NCBI GenBank assembly: GCA_015686845.1
Contig: JADPRS010000008.1
Coordinates: 44,087 to 108,086 of the forward strand
Source: Lutibacter sp. B2
GTDB taxonomy: Bacteria; Bacillota; Clostridia; Peptostreptococcales; Thermotaleaceae
DNA: 64,000 bases
Direction: 5' to 3'
In this document: positions 52,138 to 64,000 of the stretch, piece by piece
How the letters are laid out: each line of letters opens with the position of its first letter
How positions within the stretch are numbered: the first letter of the stretch is position 1
Notes under the pieces: model-generated
The model's input: only the letters and a program-made list of their open reading frames with translations
Database searches by the model: none
What the model was told of the DNA's origin: nothing
Program-made: the position numbers and the translations under genes

Positions 52138-52404
52138 ATGTATATGTTTAAAAATATTATTGAAAATCTATTTCTAGGAAATAAGTGGAATGTTGTTCAT
52201 TCTACACAGGATATAGAAGAGCATACAAAAATAAGAGGGAAACTGATGGATGCTACTATTGAAATGAAAACAAAAATGAATAATAGAAATGTTAGTAATA
52301 TGGGGAGGGATCGTGAAATGAATGGTCGAAGAATGACTACTTATAATATTTTGGTGAAGGTTGAAGAAGTAAACAAAGCAAATGATGTTATACACCATAG
52401 ATAA
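52138..52404 (+). CDS. Small conserved-type protein, possibly DUF2007-like
   Basis: 88 residues, no signal or TM segment. ATG 52138 lies 4 nt after AAAAGGGG; ATG 52144 in the same frame is an equal alternative. The pattern WNVVHSTQDIEEHTKIRGKL, then a basic Asn/Met/Arg-rich middle, then YNILVKVEEVNKANDVIHH recalls small DUF2007-like signal-transducing domains. The match is weak and I do not assign a function. A terminator follows. Confidence 0.55.
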   Translation: MYMFKNIIENLFLGNKWNVVHSTQDIEEHTKIRGKLMDATIEMKTKMNNRNVSNMGRDREMNGRRMTTYNILVKVEEVNKANDVIHHR

Positions 52405-52448
52405 GAGTATAAGAAAAAGGAATAAAGAAAATTAGTTGTATTATAATA

Positions 52449-52486
52449 TAAAAATCGAAATTGATTTGAATCAAGTTCGATTTTTA
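52449..52486 (+). terminator. Rho-independent terminator
   Basis: TAAAAATCGAA / TTCGATTTTTA with an inner TTGAT/ATCAA pairing; T-run on the 3' side. Confidence 0.8.
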
Positions 52487-52575
52487 TGAAAAATGAATTT
52501 TAATTGTTGCATATAGTGTTATATAATGAAGGAAATGATTAAAATGAATATTTTAATAGAAAAGTTGGTGAAATA

Positions 52576-54222
52576 ATGGCGCATATAGCATTATATAGAA
52601 AATGGAGACCTGAGACATTTGAAGATGTAGTAGGACAAGGGCATATTACAAAAACTTTAAAGAACCAGATGAAAAATGACAGTATTGCTCATGCATATTT
52701 ATTTTGTGGTACAAGGGGAACTGGAAAGACCTCCACAGCGAAAATATTTGCACGAGCCGTAAATTGTCTGAATCCACACGATGGTAATCCTTGTAATGAA
52801 TGTGAAATATGTAGTGGAATCAAACACGAAAACATGATGGATGTAATGGAGATCGATGCTGCATCTAATAATGGCGTAGACGATATTAGAGAACTTCGTG
52901 AAAATGTAAAATATCCACCGACTAAAGGGAAATATAAAGTATATATTATAGATGAGGTACATATGTTATCGACAGGTGCATTTAATGCACTGCTTAAAAC
53001 ATTGGAAGAACCACCTCATTATGTAATATTTATACTGGCAACAACGGAACCTCATAAAATACCAGCTACGATTTTATCTAGGTGTCAGCGATTTGATTTT
53101 AAAAGAGTAAAAGAATCAGAAATGGTAGATCGATTAGCTTACATTTGCGAAAATATGAATATAGAGGTTGAAAAAAGTGGGCTAGAGCTTATTTCAAGAA
53201 ATTCTGATGGAGCACTTAGAGATGCCCTTAGTATATTAGACCAATGTTTATCATTTGGAGCTGAAAAAATAAGCTATGATGATGTGATTGATGTGTTAGG
53301 GACTGTAAATGATGATTTTCTATTTCATTTAGTTTCGTGTATTCTTAGTCAAGATACAAAAAGTGCCATGGAGTTAATTGAACAATTAATAGAATCAGGG
53401 AAAGATATTCATCAGTTTATCAAGGATTTGATTGAGCATTATCGTAATTTAATGATGACGAAAATATCAAATCAATTAGAAGGGATTGTAAATCTTTCGA
53501 GAGAAAGTATAGAAAGATTAAAAGAGCAAGCAGAGAAAATAAATATGCATACAATAACGAGGGCTATTGCAGTATTATCACAAACATCTGTAGATGCAAA
53601 ATGGACGAGTCAACCAAGAATATTACTAGAAGTAGCCGTAATGAAACTATCACATCCAATGCTTGAACAGTCGGCCGACGCACTAATGGATCGTGTACAA
53701 GCATTGGAGAAGATCATTCAATCTGGAGAAATTAAGGTATCGAGAGAAATAGAGTCGAAAGAAATGAATGGAGAGAAAAAATCAATAGCTATGTCTAAAA
53801 GTGCTGTAGAAAAAATTGATCATAAAGAAAAGGTATTGCCAAAAGGTGAGATCTTTGAAGTATTGAAAAAATCATGGAATGAGATCCTGAAAGTGATTAA
53901 AAAAAGAAAGATTTCATTAAATGCTGTTTTGATGGAGGGAGAGCCTGTAGGAATGCAAGATCATACTTTGATCATAGCCTTTAATGATGGGTTTGAATTT
54001 CATAAGGAAGCTTCAGCGCAAGGAACAGAATTTATTGAAAAAGCAATCAAAGAGATCACGGGTCAAAAAATAAAAATGAGATGCTTGATGAGAAAAGAAA
54101 TATCTTCAATTCAGGTATCCGAGAATGAATCTAAAGAAAATGAAGAGACAAAAGAAGAAAATAAAGAAGTAGATAAAATTGAGACATTATTTGAAGATTG
54201 TAATTTGAAGATTTTGGATTAG
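52576..54222 (+). CDS. dnaX: DNA polymerase III subunit gamma/tau
   Basis: 548 residues, a clamp-loader ATPase. It has YRKWRPETFEDVVGQGHI at the N-terminus, Walker A FCGTRGTGKTS, a four-Cys zinc module (CLNPHDGNPCNECEIC), Walker B YIIDEVHMLS, and sensor 1 ILATTEPHKIPATILSRCQR. Domain III then follows, with a lower-complexity C-terminal part (~370-548) that would correspond to tau. It leads the conserved dnaX-ybaB-recR block. Confidence 0.96.
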   Translation: MAHIALYRKWRPETFEDVVGQGHITKTLKNQMKNDSIAHAYLFCGTRGTGKTSTAKIFARAVNCLNPHDGNPCNECEICSGIKHENMMDVMEIDAASNNGVDDIRELRENVKYPPTKGKYKVYIIDEVHMLSTGAFNALLKTLEEPPHYVIFILATTEPHKIPATILSRCQRFDFKRVKESEMVDRLAYICENMNIEVEKSGLELISRNSDGALRDALSILDQCLSFGAEKISYDDVIDVLGTVNDDFLFHLVSCILSQDTKSAMELIEQLIESGKDIHQFIKDLIEHYRNLMMTKISNQLEGIVNLSRESIERLKEQAEKINMHTITRAIAVLSQTSVDAKWTSQPRILLEVAVMKLSHPMLEQSADALMDRVQALEKIIQSGEIKVSREIESKEMNGEKKSIAMSKSAVEKIDHKEKVLPKGEIFEVLKKSWNEILKVIKKRKISLNAVLMEGEPVGMQDHTLIIAFNDGFEFHKEASAQGTEFIEKAIKEITGQKIKMRCLMRKEISSIQVSENESKENEETKEENKEVDKIETLFEDCNLKILD

Positions 54223-54295
54223 ATATGATATAATGTATCGTACGTATAATTTTAAATTTTAAAATAAAAAAATTAATATAATGGAGGAGATACAC

Positions 54296-54649
54296 ATGGC
54301 TAAAGGTAAGGGAAAAATGCCAGGTATGGCAGGTATGCCTGGAAATATGAATAATATGATGAAGCAAGTTCAAAAAATGCAGAAACAAATGGAGGAAGTT
54401 CAAGGTAAATTAGAAGAAAAAGAAGTAGAAGCAAGTGCAGGTGGCGGTGCTATAACTGTAAAAGTAAATGGAAAGAAAGAAATATTAGATATCATTATTA
54501 AACCAGAGGTAGTAGATCCTGAGGATGTAGAAATGTTACAGGATTTAATAATAGCTGCATCAAATGAAGCTTTAAGAAAAGCAGAAGAAATGATGTCAGG
54601 TGAAATGGGAAAAATTACTGGAGGCATGAATATACCAGGATTGTTCTAA
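54296..54649 (+). CDS. YbaB/EbfC family nucleoid-associated protein
   Basis: 117 residues from ATG 54296 after GGAGGAGA. An N-terminal Gly/Met/Lys-rich stretch precedes the YbaB core ([58 protein letters not shown]). It is a dimeric DNA-binding protein, as usual between dnaX and recR. Confidence 0.95.
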   Translation: MAKGKGKMPGMAGMPGNMNNMMKQVQKMQKQMEEVQGKLEEKEVEASAGGGAITVKVNGKKEILDIIIKPEVVDPEDVEMLQDLIIAASNEALRKAEEMMSGEMGKITGGMNIPGLF

Positions 54650-54651
54650 TG

Positions 54652-54679
54652 AATAGCCGAGCTTTAATGCTCGGCTATT
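54652..54679 (+). terminator. GC-rich hairpin between ybaB and recR
   Basis: AATAGCCGAGC / GCTCGGCTATT, 11-bp perfect stem, 6-nt loop, but followed by only TTGTTGGTT. May be a weak terminator or a processing site within the operon. Confidence 0.55.
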
Positions 54680-54716
54680 GTTGGTTAAACGCCTAAATAG
54701 AATCGAGGGGATATAA

Positions 54717-55316
54717 ATGAGTTATTATGCTGTACCTGTGGCTAGGTTGATTGAAGAGTTTTCAAAACTCCCTGGCATTGGGAAAAAATCTGCTCAAAGA
54801 TTGGCTTTTCATGTTCTTGATATGAATGAAGCGGATGTGCTTAATTTATCTGATGCCATCATACAAGCTAAGAAAAAGACTAAATATTGTTCTGAATGTG
54901 CAAATATAACGGATGTAGATCCGTGTAGTCTTTGTAGAAATAAACAAAGACAAAGAGATATCATTTGTGTAGTGGAATCGCCTAGAGATGTTGTGGCTAT
55001 GGAAAAGACAAGAGAATTTAGAGGATTATATCATGTACTTCATGGATCTATATCTCCTATGGAAGGGATTGGACCAGAAGAGATCAAGATTAAAGAATTG
55101 CTAATTAGACTTCAGAAGGAAGATGTAAGGGAAGTGATTTTAGCTACAAATCCTACTATAGAAGGGGAAGCTACAGCCATGTATGTTTCAAAACTTATTA
55201 AACCTTCAGGGATAAAAGTTACAAGGATTGCTTATGGGATACCCGTAGGTGGCGATTTGGAATATGCAGATGAGGTAACTTTGTCTAAAGCATTAGAAGG
55301 TAGAAGAGAAATATAA
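54717..55316 (+). CDS. recR: Recombination protein RecR
   Basis: 199 residues: an N-terminal helix-hairpin-helix ([17 protein letters not shown]), a four-Cys zinc finger ([19 protein letters not shown]) and a Toprim domain ([55 protein letters not shown]). It acts with RecF/RecO in gap repair. ATG after GAGGGGA. Confidence 0.97.
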   Translation: MSYYAVPVARLIEEFSKLPGIGKKSAQRLAFHVLDMNEADVLNLSDAIIQAKKKTKYCSECANITDVDPCSLCRNKQRQRDIICVVESPRDVVAMEKTREFRGLYHVLHGSISPMEGIGPEEIKIKELLIRLQKEDVREVILATNPTIEGEATAMYVSKLIKPSGIKVTRIAYGIPVGGDLEYADEVTLSKALEGRREI

Positions 55317-55401
55317 ATTTATCCCATTCAAAAAATATGTATATAAAATCCAAAATATGGAGAAAATCATATATATAGATAATTGAATGGGGGGTAAATA
55401 C

Positions 55402-55719
55402 ATGACTCAAGCAATTGATGAATCGAGAAGAAGTGCAAAAGAGAAGAATGAACAAAGTTTTTTGAATATGATTGGAAGTTTTTATGCACAGGTTGTTAAT
55501 GGTCAAGATATACGGACGGAAGACGATAAAATACTAGAGACTATTAAGTGCGCACATGAAGAATGGAGAAATGCAGAAGCTTTTTTTCAAAATGTGACGG
55601 ACCCTGATTTGATAGATCATGCAATTTATCGAGTAGAGGCTGCAAAAACAAGGTATGCTTATCTTATGAAAATTGCAAGACAAATGAGTATTAGTTCTAA
55701 TACGCATCCTTCACTTTAA
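55402..55719 (+). CDS. YaaL/DUF2508 family protein
   Basis: 105 residues from ATG 55402, after GGGGGG; an in-frame ATG further upstream (55387) overlaps the RBS. Helical, with EEWRNAEAFFQNVTDPDLID and AIYRVEAAKTRYAYLMKIAR typical of DUF2508, the small protein routinely encoded between recR and bofA in Firmicutes. Function unknown. Confidence 0.88.
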   Translation: MTQAIDESRRSAKEKNEQSFLNMIGSFYAQVVNGQDIRTEDDKILETIKCAHEEWRNAEAFFQNVTDPDLIDHAIYRVEAAKTRYAYLMKIARQMSISSNTHPSL

Positions 55720-55756
55720 CAGTAGGCGTATTATCAATACTAAATTAAATTTACTG

Positions 55757-55792
55757 AAAGCAAAAAGAAATTAATTTCTTTTTGCTTTTTTT
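55757..55792 (+). terminator. Rho-independent terminator
   Basis: AAAGCAAAAAGAAA / TTTCTTTTTGCTTT with a TTAA loop and T-run after yaaL. Confidence 0.9.
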
Positions 55793-55879
55793 AGTGCTAT
55801 TAATTTATTTTAAATAGTAATATTTTTGGTACAAACTATATATAATGAACTATGAATGTAGTTTGAGAGGAGAATGTAT

Positions 55880-56155
55880 ATGGGTATGGGGGTAGAGCTG
55901 CATATTATTTTAGCATATGCTTTTGGTTTAATCTTGTTATATATTTTAGGATATTTACTACTAATACCAATCAAATGGATATTGAAACTTATATATAATG
56001 GAATTTTAGGTGGAATATTGCTGTTGGTAATTAATATTGTGGGAGGATTTTTTGGATTTCATGTTGCAATTAATATTGTGACCGCATTAATTGCAGGAGT
56101 GTTAGGGGTTCCAGGGGTCTTGCTTTTGACAATTGTGCAATATTTGTTGAAATAA
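55880..56155 (+). CDS. bofA: Pro-sigma-K processing inhibitor BofA
   Basis: 91 residues from ATG 55880 (GAGAGGAGA 7 nt upstream; ATG 55874 is too close). Two or three hydrophobic segments and the C-terminal family signature VTALIAGVLGVPGVLLLTIVQ. BofA holds the SpoIVFB protease inactive in the mother cell until late sporulation, so its presence suggests a spore former, although bofA-like genes also occur in some non-sporulating relatives. Confidence 0.9.
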   Translation: MGMGVELHIILAYAFGLILLYILGYLLLIPIKWILKLIYNGILGGILLLVINIVGGFFGFHVAINIVTALIAGVLGVPGVLLLTIVQYLLK

Positions 56156-59938
<3,783 letters not shown>

Positions 59939-59941
59939 TAA

Positions 59942-59975
59942 AAAAATGTGTGTAGATTAATCTACACACATTTTT
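59942..59975. terminator. Bidirectional terminator
   Basis: AAAAATGTGTGTAGA / TCTACACACATTTTT, perfect 15-bp stem with a TTAA loop, between convergent genes. Confidence 0.9.
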
Positions 59976-60438
59976 ATTCTTTAATATACATCTCTAAATT
60001 ATTGATATGTTTTTGCTTTGCTTCTATTATGGAACTTAATATTTTATATGTATTTTTTTCAACATCATACTTGTCATGGATCAGTCTTCCTTGAATATCT
60101 ATGAAAAGTGCAATAACTTGTTTTTCAAAGTCTAATGAAAATTTTAATAGGTTTTCAACATCATATATAGTTGGACTTACAAATCTGCGCTTAAACTCAT
60201 TTATTAAAAATGAAATCTTATCATAAGTAGCAAAATCAATTTCTTCTTGACCATCTTCTACTTCCATTTTTAGTTTTTCATAGTACAAAAGAGTCTTTTT
60301 TGCATCTATTACGAGTGTATTTGCGATCATGGCAGTTGTGAAGTGCTGGGAATCCAAAGAAGAGATTTTTTTATACATGTCCTGTCTTTTCCGTGCAATT
60401 ATAATTGTTTTATTTATTAAATCTAATGTAGTGTACAT
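59974..60438 (-). CDS. Helical protein of unknown function
   Basis: 154 residues, no TM or signal. Predicted almost wholly helical (LINKTIIIARKRQDMYKKIS, TTAMIANTLVIDAKKTLLYY, VENLLKFSLDFEKQVIALFI, and YKILSSIIEAKQKHINNLEM). The four-helix pattern with Glu/His positions vaguely recalls ferritin-like or FliS-like bundles, but no diagnostic motif is present and I assign no function. ATG follows AAAGGGCGG. Confidence 0.6.
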   Translation of the reverse strand: MYTTLDLINKTIIIARKRQDMYKKISSLDSQHFTTAMIANTLVIDAKKTLLYYEKLKMEVEDGQEEIDFATYDKISFLINEFKRRFVSPTIYDVENLLKFSLDFEKQVIALFIDIQGRLIHDKYDVEKNTYKILSSIIEAKQKHINNLEMYIKE

Positions 60439-60651
60439 GAATGATACCGCCCTTTCTATAAAGTCTATATTATATAGTTAGCTAGATACCTATATAATAT
60501 TAATTTGTCTTAAAAAAGTGTGTTCTAGAATTGTTACTCATTGTTAATAGAATACCATATACGCCTATGGAATATTTTGGTATACTATAAGAAAAATAAA
60601 AAAAGTCATATATGCTGATTTTCAAGAACAACTAATTTTAGGAGGGAATGT
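60439..60651 (+). promoter_or_regulatory. Divergent promoter region with inverted repeats
   Basis: Gene-free stretch between two divergent genes. It contains CCATATACGCCTATGG (60556-60571) and a looser inverted pair around it (TAGAATACCA and TTGGTATACTA), overlapping a TATACT-like -10 near 60582. The pattern suggests an operator but no regulator is identified. Confidence 0.3.
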
Positions 60652-62199
60652 ATGAAAGGGAAATGGTTCATTAAAATAAAGAATATTTTACTGACCGTTA
60701 TGATTTTATTGTTGATCGTTCAGAATATAAAAAATGGACGTGTGGCATGGGGCTTTGCATATTTTTATATGTTTATTGCTATTTTATGCATAAAAGAAAA
60801 GGAATTTAGGCTAAGTGGAATTTTATCCGTTGGTTTATTGTTTTTTTATCATGTCTTAAAAAAATTTGAAATATACTCCATGGATGAAGGTGTAGTAACC
60901 AATTCCATTATACTGATAGTATTTATGGGAATGATGATTAATCTAAAACCAAAGTATAAATTGATTAAAACAGTATGTTTGTTGCTAGTGATTCCCGTAG
61001 TTGCATATGCAAACTATAGTATCATGAAGGACAAAATCATTAAAGATACATACTTGGAGAAAAAAATTATAAGGTATTTGGATAAAGAAGATAAAAAGTT
61101 GAATATTGGTGACTTAGAAAAAGTAGATGAATTAGATATAGAGGAAGTAAGAAAGTTAGATGGGATAGAACATTTGAAAAACTTGAAGAAGTTAGAAATA
61201 TCTTGTAAGGATATAGATGATCTTTCAAAGTTGGGTGTATTAATAAATTTAGAAATTCTTCAAATTTCCCATGTGAAAGCAAAAGATTTATCGTTTTTAA
61301 AGAACTTGAAAAACGTAAAAGAACTACATATTTCCTTTGGAGATGAAATGAATTTTGAGCCATTATTATACTTAAAGAATGTAAAGAAGCTAAAAATAAC
61401 TAATTGTAATATAGAAAATTTAGATACTATTGGAAAATTATATTCATTAGAAGAGCTTGATTTATCTAATGAAATAGGAATCACGACTAAAAATAAAAAT
61501 AACATTAAAGATCTAAAGGGATTAAAAGAATTAAGTAACTTAAAAAAGCTAAATCTTAGCTATAATCAAGAAATGAATGATCTATCTGATATTGCATATG
61601 CTACTACTCTTGAAGAATTGAATATAAGTTTTTGTAGGGTGAATGATTTTAAACCATTAGAAAAGTTGAAAAATCTTAAAGTATTAAATATTGATGATAA
61701 TATACTGTTGTATGATGTAAAAGCAAAGAAGATAGTACGTTCTAAAAATATAAAAGTAATTGGTGATTTGACAAATTTGAAAGAACTGCATGTAAATGGA
61801 GCGAAGCTTAAGGATTTGGATATGGTAAAAAACTTGAAAAAGTTAGAAGTTTTATCTGCTGAAAGAAATAAAATAAGTACTATAGAAGAACTTAAAGATT
61901 TGACAAGTTTGAAACAGGTTAATTTAAATGAAAATGATATTAATGACATTGCTTCTATTGCTGATCTTGAGAATATAGAAGAATTAGATTTAGATGATAA
62001 TGATATAGAGAATATAGAGTATTTAGAAAAGCTACCAAATTTAAGGCGTCTAGATTTAAGTTATAATCAAATCGTAAACATAGATGCTTTAAGAAATTTA
62101 AAAAAATTAGAGAGTGTAGGGTTGTATGAAAATAAGATAATAGATTATTCTCCTATAAAACATTTGAATGAAATTTACGAAAACTATACAAAGCATTAA
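60652..62199 (+). CDS. Membrane-anchored leucine-rich-repeat protein
   Basis: 515 residues. The N-terminal ~125 residues hold about five hydrophobic segments (ILLTVMILLLIVQNI, WGFAYFYMFIAILCI, LLFFYHVL, IILIVFMGMMI, CLLLVIPVVAYANY). Residues ~165-510 are tandem ~22-residue LRRs of internalin/SDS22 type, e.g. LSNLKKLNLSYNQEMNDLSD and LPNLRRLDLSYNQIVNIDAL. The topology puts the repeats on one side of the membrane, probably outside if the number of helices is odd. It may be a protein-binding surface or sensor; no catalytic domain is seen. Confidence 0.82.
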   Translation: MKGKWFIKIKNILLTVMILLLIVQNIKNGRVAWGFAYFYMFIAILCIKEKEFRLSGILSVGLLFFYHVLKKFEIYSMDEGVVTNSIILIVFMGMMINLKPKYKLIKTVCLLLVIPVVAYANYSIMKDKIIKDTYLEKKIIRYLDKEDKKLNIGDLEKVDELDIEEVRKLDGIEHLKNLKKLEISCKDIDDLSKLGVLINLEILQISHVKAKDLSFLKNLKNVKELHISFGDEMNFEPLLYLKNVKKLKITNCNIENLDTIGKLYSLEELDLSNEIGITTKNKNNIKDLKGLKELSNLKKLNLSYNQEMNDLSDIAYATTLEELNISFCRVNDFKPLEKLKNLKVLNIDDNILLYDVKAKKIVRSKNIKVIGDLTNLKELHVNGAKLKDLDMVKNLKKLEVLSAERNKISTIEELKDLTSLKQVNLNENDINDIASIADLENIEELDLDDNDIENIEYLEKLPNLRRLDLSYNQIVNIDALRNLKKLESVGLYENKIIDYSPIKHLNEIYENYTKH

Positions 62200-62228
62200 A
62201 AAACCTACTCCGTGAGAGTAGGTTTTTT
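62198..62228 (+). terminator. Rho-independent terminator
   Basis: AAAAAACCTACTC / GAGTAGGTTTTTT with a CGTGA loop. Confidence 0.92.
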
Positions 62229-62318
62229 AATGTCCAAAAAAAGCATGAAATCGGTAATAATCTATTTTCATATGAATATAGATTATTAATACATACAAAA
62301 CTAAAAGGGGGAAAAAGC

Positions 62319-62930
62319 ATGCAGATTCCATTGTTAAAAGCAGAACAAAGAGAAAAAACACGAAAAACTCAATTGAAAACATTGAGGAAAGAAGGGTTTG
62401 TTCCTGCAATTTTATATAGTTACAATAAAAAGACCAGACATATTTCTTTACAAAGAAAAGAGTTGGATAGAATTTTAAATGAATATGGTGTTGGTTCGAG
62501 TGTTCAGGTAGAAATTAATGATGAGAAGAGCGCTGCTATTATTAAGGAGATTCAAAGACATATTACAAAAGACTATGTATTACATATTGATTTGCAAGAA
62601 TTGGATGAAAATAAAAAGATTAAAGTTAAAATACCCCTTCGGGCAATTAATAAAGCAGCAGTAGAAAGTAGCATATCTTTCATACAACAACAAAAAGTAG
62701 AAGTAGAAATACAAACGTATCCAAAGTATTTGCCACAATTAATACAGGTAGATGTTTCGGAAATGAAATTTGGAGAACCTATACTTATTAAAGATTTAGA
62801 TATTTATAATGATGAAAATATAGAGGTGTTAGAGAATGGAGGAGAAATTGTTGCTTTGCTTGCAACTAATTTAAAAGTAGAATCAACAGAAAAAGAATTA
62901 ACAACAGAAGAAAAGTTAAGGAAGTGGTAA
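62319..62930 (+). CDS. Ribosomal protein L25/TL5/Ctc family, copy 1
   Basis: 203 residues. The N-terminal 5S-rRNA-binding L25 domain (KTRKTQLKTLRKEGFVPAIL, IIKEIQRHITKDYVLHIDLQ) is followed by the TL5/Ctc beta domain (IKVKIPLRAINKAAVES, IQTYPKYLPQLIQVDVSEMK). It ends in a basic tail. It diverges from the second copy 120 bp downstream; the VYGHN-type loop reads LYSYNKKTRH, so it is probably the specialised or stress paralogue (inference). ATG after GGGGGAAA. Confidence 0.9.
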   Translation: MQIPLLKAEQREKTRKTQLKTLRKEGFVPAILYSYNKKTRHISLQRKELDRILNEYGVGSSVQVEINDEKSAAIIKEIQRHITKDYVLHIDLQELDENKKIKVKIPLRAINKAAVESSISFIQQQKVEVEIQTYPKYLPQLIQVDVSEMKFGEPILIKDLDIYNDENIEVLENGGEIVALLATNLKVESTEKELTTEEKLRKW

Positions 62931-62934
62931 GTAT

Positions 62935-62967
62935 TAGGGGGTGACTTAGTTGCCCTCTATTTTTATT
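62935..62967 (+). terminator. Terminator between the two L25 genes
   Basis: TAGGGGG / CCCTCTA-type 7-bp stem (one G-U) with a ~10-nt loop and TTTTTATT tail, so the two L25 genes may be separately transcribed. Confidence 0.65.
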
Positions 62968-63052
62968 CCTTCTTATAAATACAAAAACAATTGTATATAA
63001 AAATAGTCTTTGGAAATAATGATTAATAGCTTAAATTATAGGAGGGAATAAA

Positions 63053-63670
63053 ATGTTAAAGTCTAATATTCATGTAGATCTGAGAAATCAATCAGGAACA
63101 AATGCTTGCCATAAACTAAGAAACAGGGGTCATATTCCGGCTGTGGTATATGGACATAATATAAATACTAAAATGGTTGAAGTCGATAAAACAGAAATGG
63201 ATAATATCATTAGAAATTACGGAACAAATGCATTGATGGATTTATGTACAGGTACAGGTACGGACAAAGATGTAGTTATAATTAAAGAAGCGCAGCGTGA
63301 TGCAATTACAAATGAATTAATACATGTAGACTTTCAAAAGGTTTCTTATAATGATCCAATCCATGCGATGATACCTATTCGTTTAGTAGGAAAACAAAAA
63401 GTAGAATCTAGCATAGGGGTAGTGCAACAACAATTGAGAGAAATACAGGTGGAGTGTTTACCACAATATATGCCTGAAAGTTTAGAAATTGATGTAGCTA
63501 TGTTAAAACCAGGTGTTCCGCTTAAAGTAGCAGATATAGAGTTTGGAGGAGAAATTAGTATTTTAGAGGAAAAATCCTTAATTGTAGCATCTCTAGTTAG
63601 GGCAGATAAAAAGATAGAAGAACCAGAATCAATAGATATAGTGCAAGAGATATCAGGTGATGAAAAATAA
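63053..63670 (+). CDS. Ribosomal protein L25/TL5/Ctc family, copy 2
   Basis: 205 residues with the canonical sequence CHKLRNRGHIPAVVYGHN, IIKEAQRDAITNELIHVDFQ and LPQYMPESLEIDVAMLKPG, ending in an acidic tail (EEPESIDIVQEISGDEK) usual for Ctc-like L25. It is the better match to the general ribosomal L25. ATG after GGAGGGAAT. It lies directly upstream of rRNA-type promoters. Confidence 0.94.
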   Translation: MLKSNIHVDLRNQSGTNACHKLRNRGHIPAVVYGHNINTKMVEVDKTEMDNIIRNYGTNALMDLCTGTGTDKDVVIIKEAQRDAITNELIHVDFQKVSYNDPIHAMIPIRLVGKQKVESSIGVVQQQLREIQVECLPQYMPESLEIDVAMLKPGVPLKVADIEFGGEISILEEKSLIVASLVRADKKIEEPESIDIVQEISGDEK

Positions 63671-63684
63671 TGAATGTAATGATG

Positions 63685-63722
63685 GGTATGGTTACGAATG
63701 AAAAGTACAGTAACCATACCTT
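63685..63722 (+). terminator. Hairpin after L25 copy 2
   Basis: GGTATGGTTAC / GTAACCATACC, perfect 11-bp stem with a 14-nt loop; short TTGT tail. Confidence 0.65.
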
Positions 63723-63828
63723 GTATGATTTGTTAAATGTATCAACGAAAAGGCTTGACTGTGAATAGATTTTATGATAAAGTAGTACTTGTCCAATACG
63801 AGAAAAATACTCGAGAAGGAAAACAGTT

Positions 63829-63857
63829 TGACAAACATCGTGAAAGATGTTAAGATA
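63829..63857 (+). promoter_or_regulatory. rRNA-type tandem promoter P1
   Basis: TTGACA (63829-63834), a 17-nt spacer and TAAGAT (63852-63857). First of two promoters 78 bp apart, as in many firmicute rrn operons. Confidence 0.7.
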
Positions 63858-63906
63858 GTACATGTTGTCGCAAGAAACAATCATAAAAATGAAGTTAAAA
63901 AAATGA

Positions 63907-63935
63907 TTGACAAGCGCAATGAAGCATGATATTAT
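63907..63935 (+). promoter_or_regulatory. rRNA-type tandem promoter P2
   Basis: TTGACA (63907-63912), a 17-nt spacer and TATTAT (63930-63935). Confidence 0.75.
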
Positions 63936-64000
63936 AAATGAGTCGTAAAAAACGACAAACTTTTGAACTTTGAAAATTAAACAGTGTAAGAATTAAGCCA
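63936..64000 (+). other. Leader of an rRNA operon running off the right edge
   Basis: Contains GTCGTAAAAAACGAC (small hairpin) and the phrase CTTTGAAAATTAAACAGTG, a leader sequence typically found shortly before 16S rRNA in Clostridia and Bacilli. The 16S gene itself is not in the window. Confidence 0.7.

Noticed and set aside
63721..63790. Third rRNA promoter (TTGACT at 63755)
   Set aside because: No acceptable -10 hexamer lies 16-18 nt downstream; only the two clearer promoters were annotated.

Overview
The window is a strongly AT-rich chromosomal segment of an anaerobic, motile, spore-forming member of the Clostridia (Firmicutes). The evidence is: AGGAGG-type ribosome binding sites; the firmicute order dnaX-ybaB-recR-yaaL-bofA, where bofA is a sporulation checkpoint gene; a long SRP RNA with an Alu domain; SLH-type surface proteins; pyruvate:ferredoxin oxidoreductase; a trimeric [FeFe] hydrogenase; and a corrinoid methyltransferase cluster. 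The genus cannot be fixed from the sequence alone. No insertion sequence, prophage or CRISPR array was seen.

Layout. 1-11 kb is a surface, motility and signalling block: the end of a BcsB-like exopolysaccharide subunit gene, two chemoreceptors, an EAL phosphodiesterase in an operon with the second receptor, a DUF2225 protein, an SH3/3D-domain wall protein and motAB. 11-22 kb has an SLH/YcdB-type exported protein, a three-gene MacB-like ABC operon whose ATPase lacks a normal start codon, a radical SAM enzyme, a pyridoxal kinase, an exported Ntn-hydrolase and an RDD protein. 22-25 kb has a nitroreductase, a sodium:neurotransmitter-symporter-family transporter behind a UAG-rich leader with a terminator, and a lipoprotein.

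25.4-33.0 kb is the most distinctive metabolic locus. It holds three UroD-fold methyltransferase-like genes, a corrinoid carrier, a RACo-like corrinoid re-activator, a double-cubane-type 2-hydroxyacyl-CoA-dehydratase-family protein, and a divergent HgdC-type ATP-dependent activator. These look like parts of a corrinoid methyl-transfer pathway with two different ATP-driven low-potential reduction devices. Next come a LysM-CAP protein and a guanine-type purine riboswitch controlling an NCS2 purine permease.

35.5-45.1 kb appears to be a sigma-54 regulon. An enhancer-binding protein gene is followed by two 19-bp palindromes 43 bp apart, its own terminator, and a -24/-12 promoter. This promoter drives a ten-gene Mrp/Mbh-type Na+/H+ antiporter operon in the order of the archaeal Mbh membrane module, but with no hydrogenase genes. 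An MFS transporter follows. Facing it is hydCBA (46.3-50.5 kb), an NADH/ferredoxin-linked [FeFe] hydrogenase.

50.7-56 kb carries tRNA-Ser(GGA), SRP RNA, a YitT-family protein, a small unknown protein and the dnaX-bofA housekeeping block. 56.4-60 kb has pyruvate:ferredoxin oxidoreductase. It is followed by a helical unknown protein, a membrane LRR protein, two tandem L25/Ctc genes, and tandem promoters with a leader typical of an rRNA operon whose 16S gene should begin just beyond the right edge. Together, pyruvate oxidation (PFOR), H2/NADH/ferredoxin balancing (HydABC) and Na+/H+ antiport (Mrp) suggest a fermentative, ion-gradient-based energy metabolism. All functional calls rest on motif recognition by eye.
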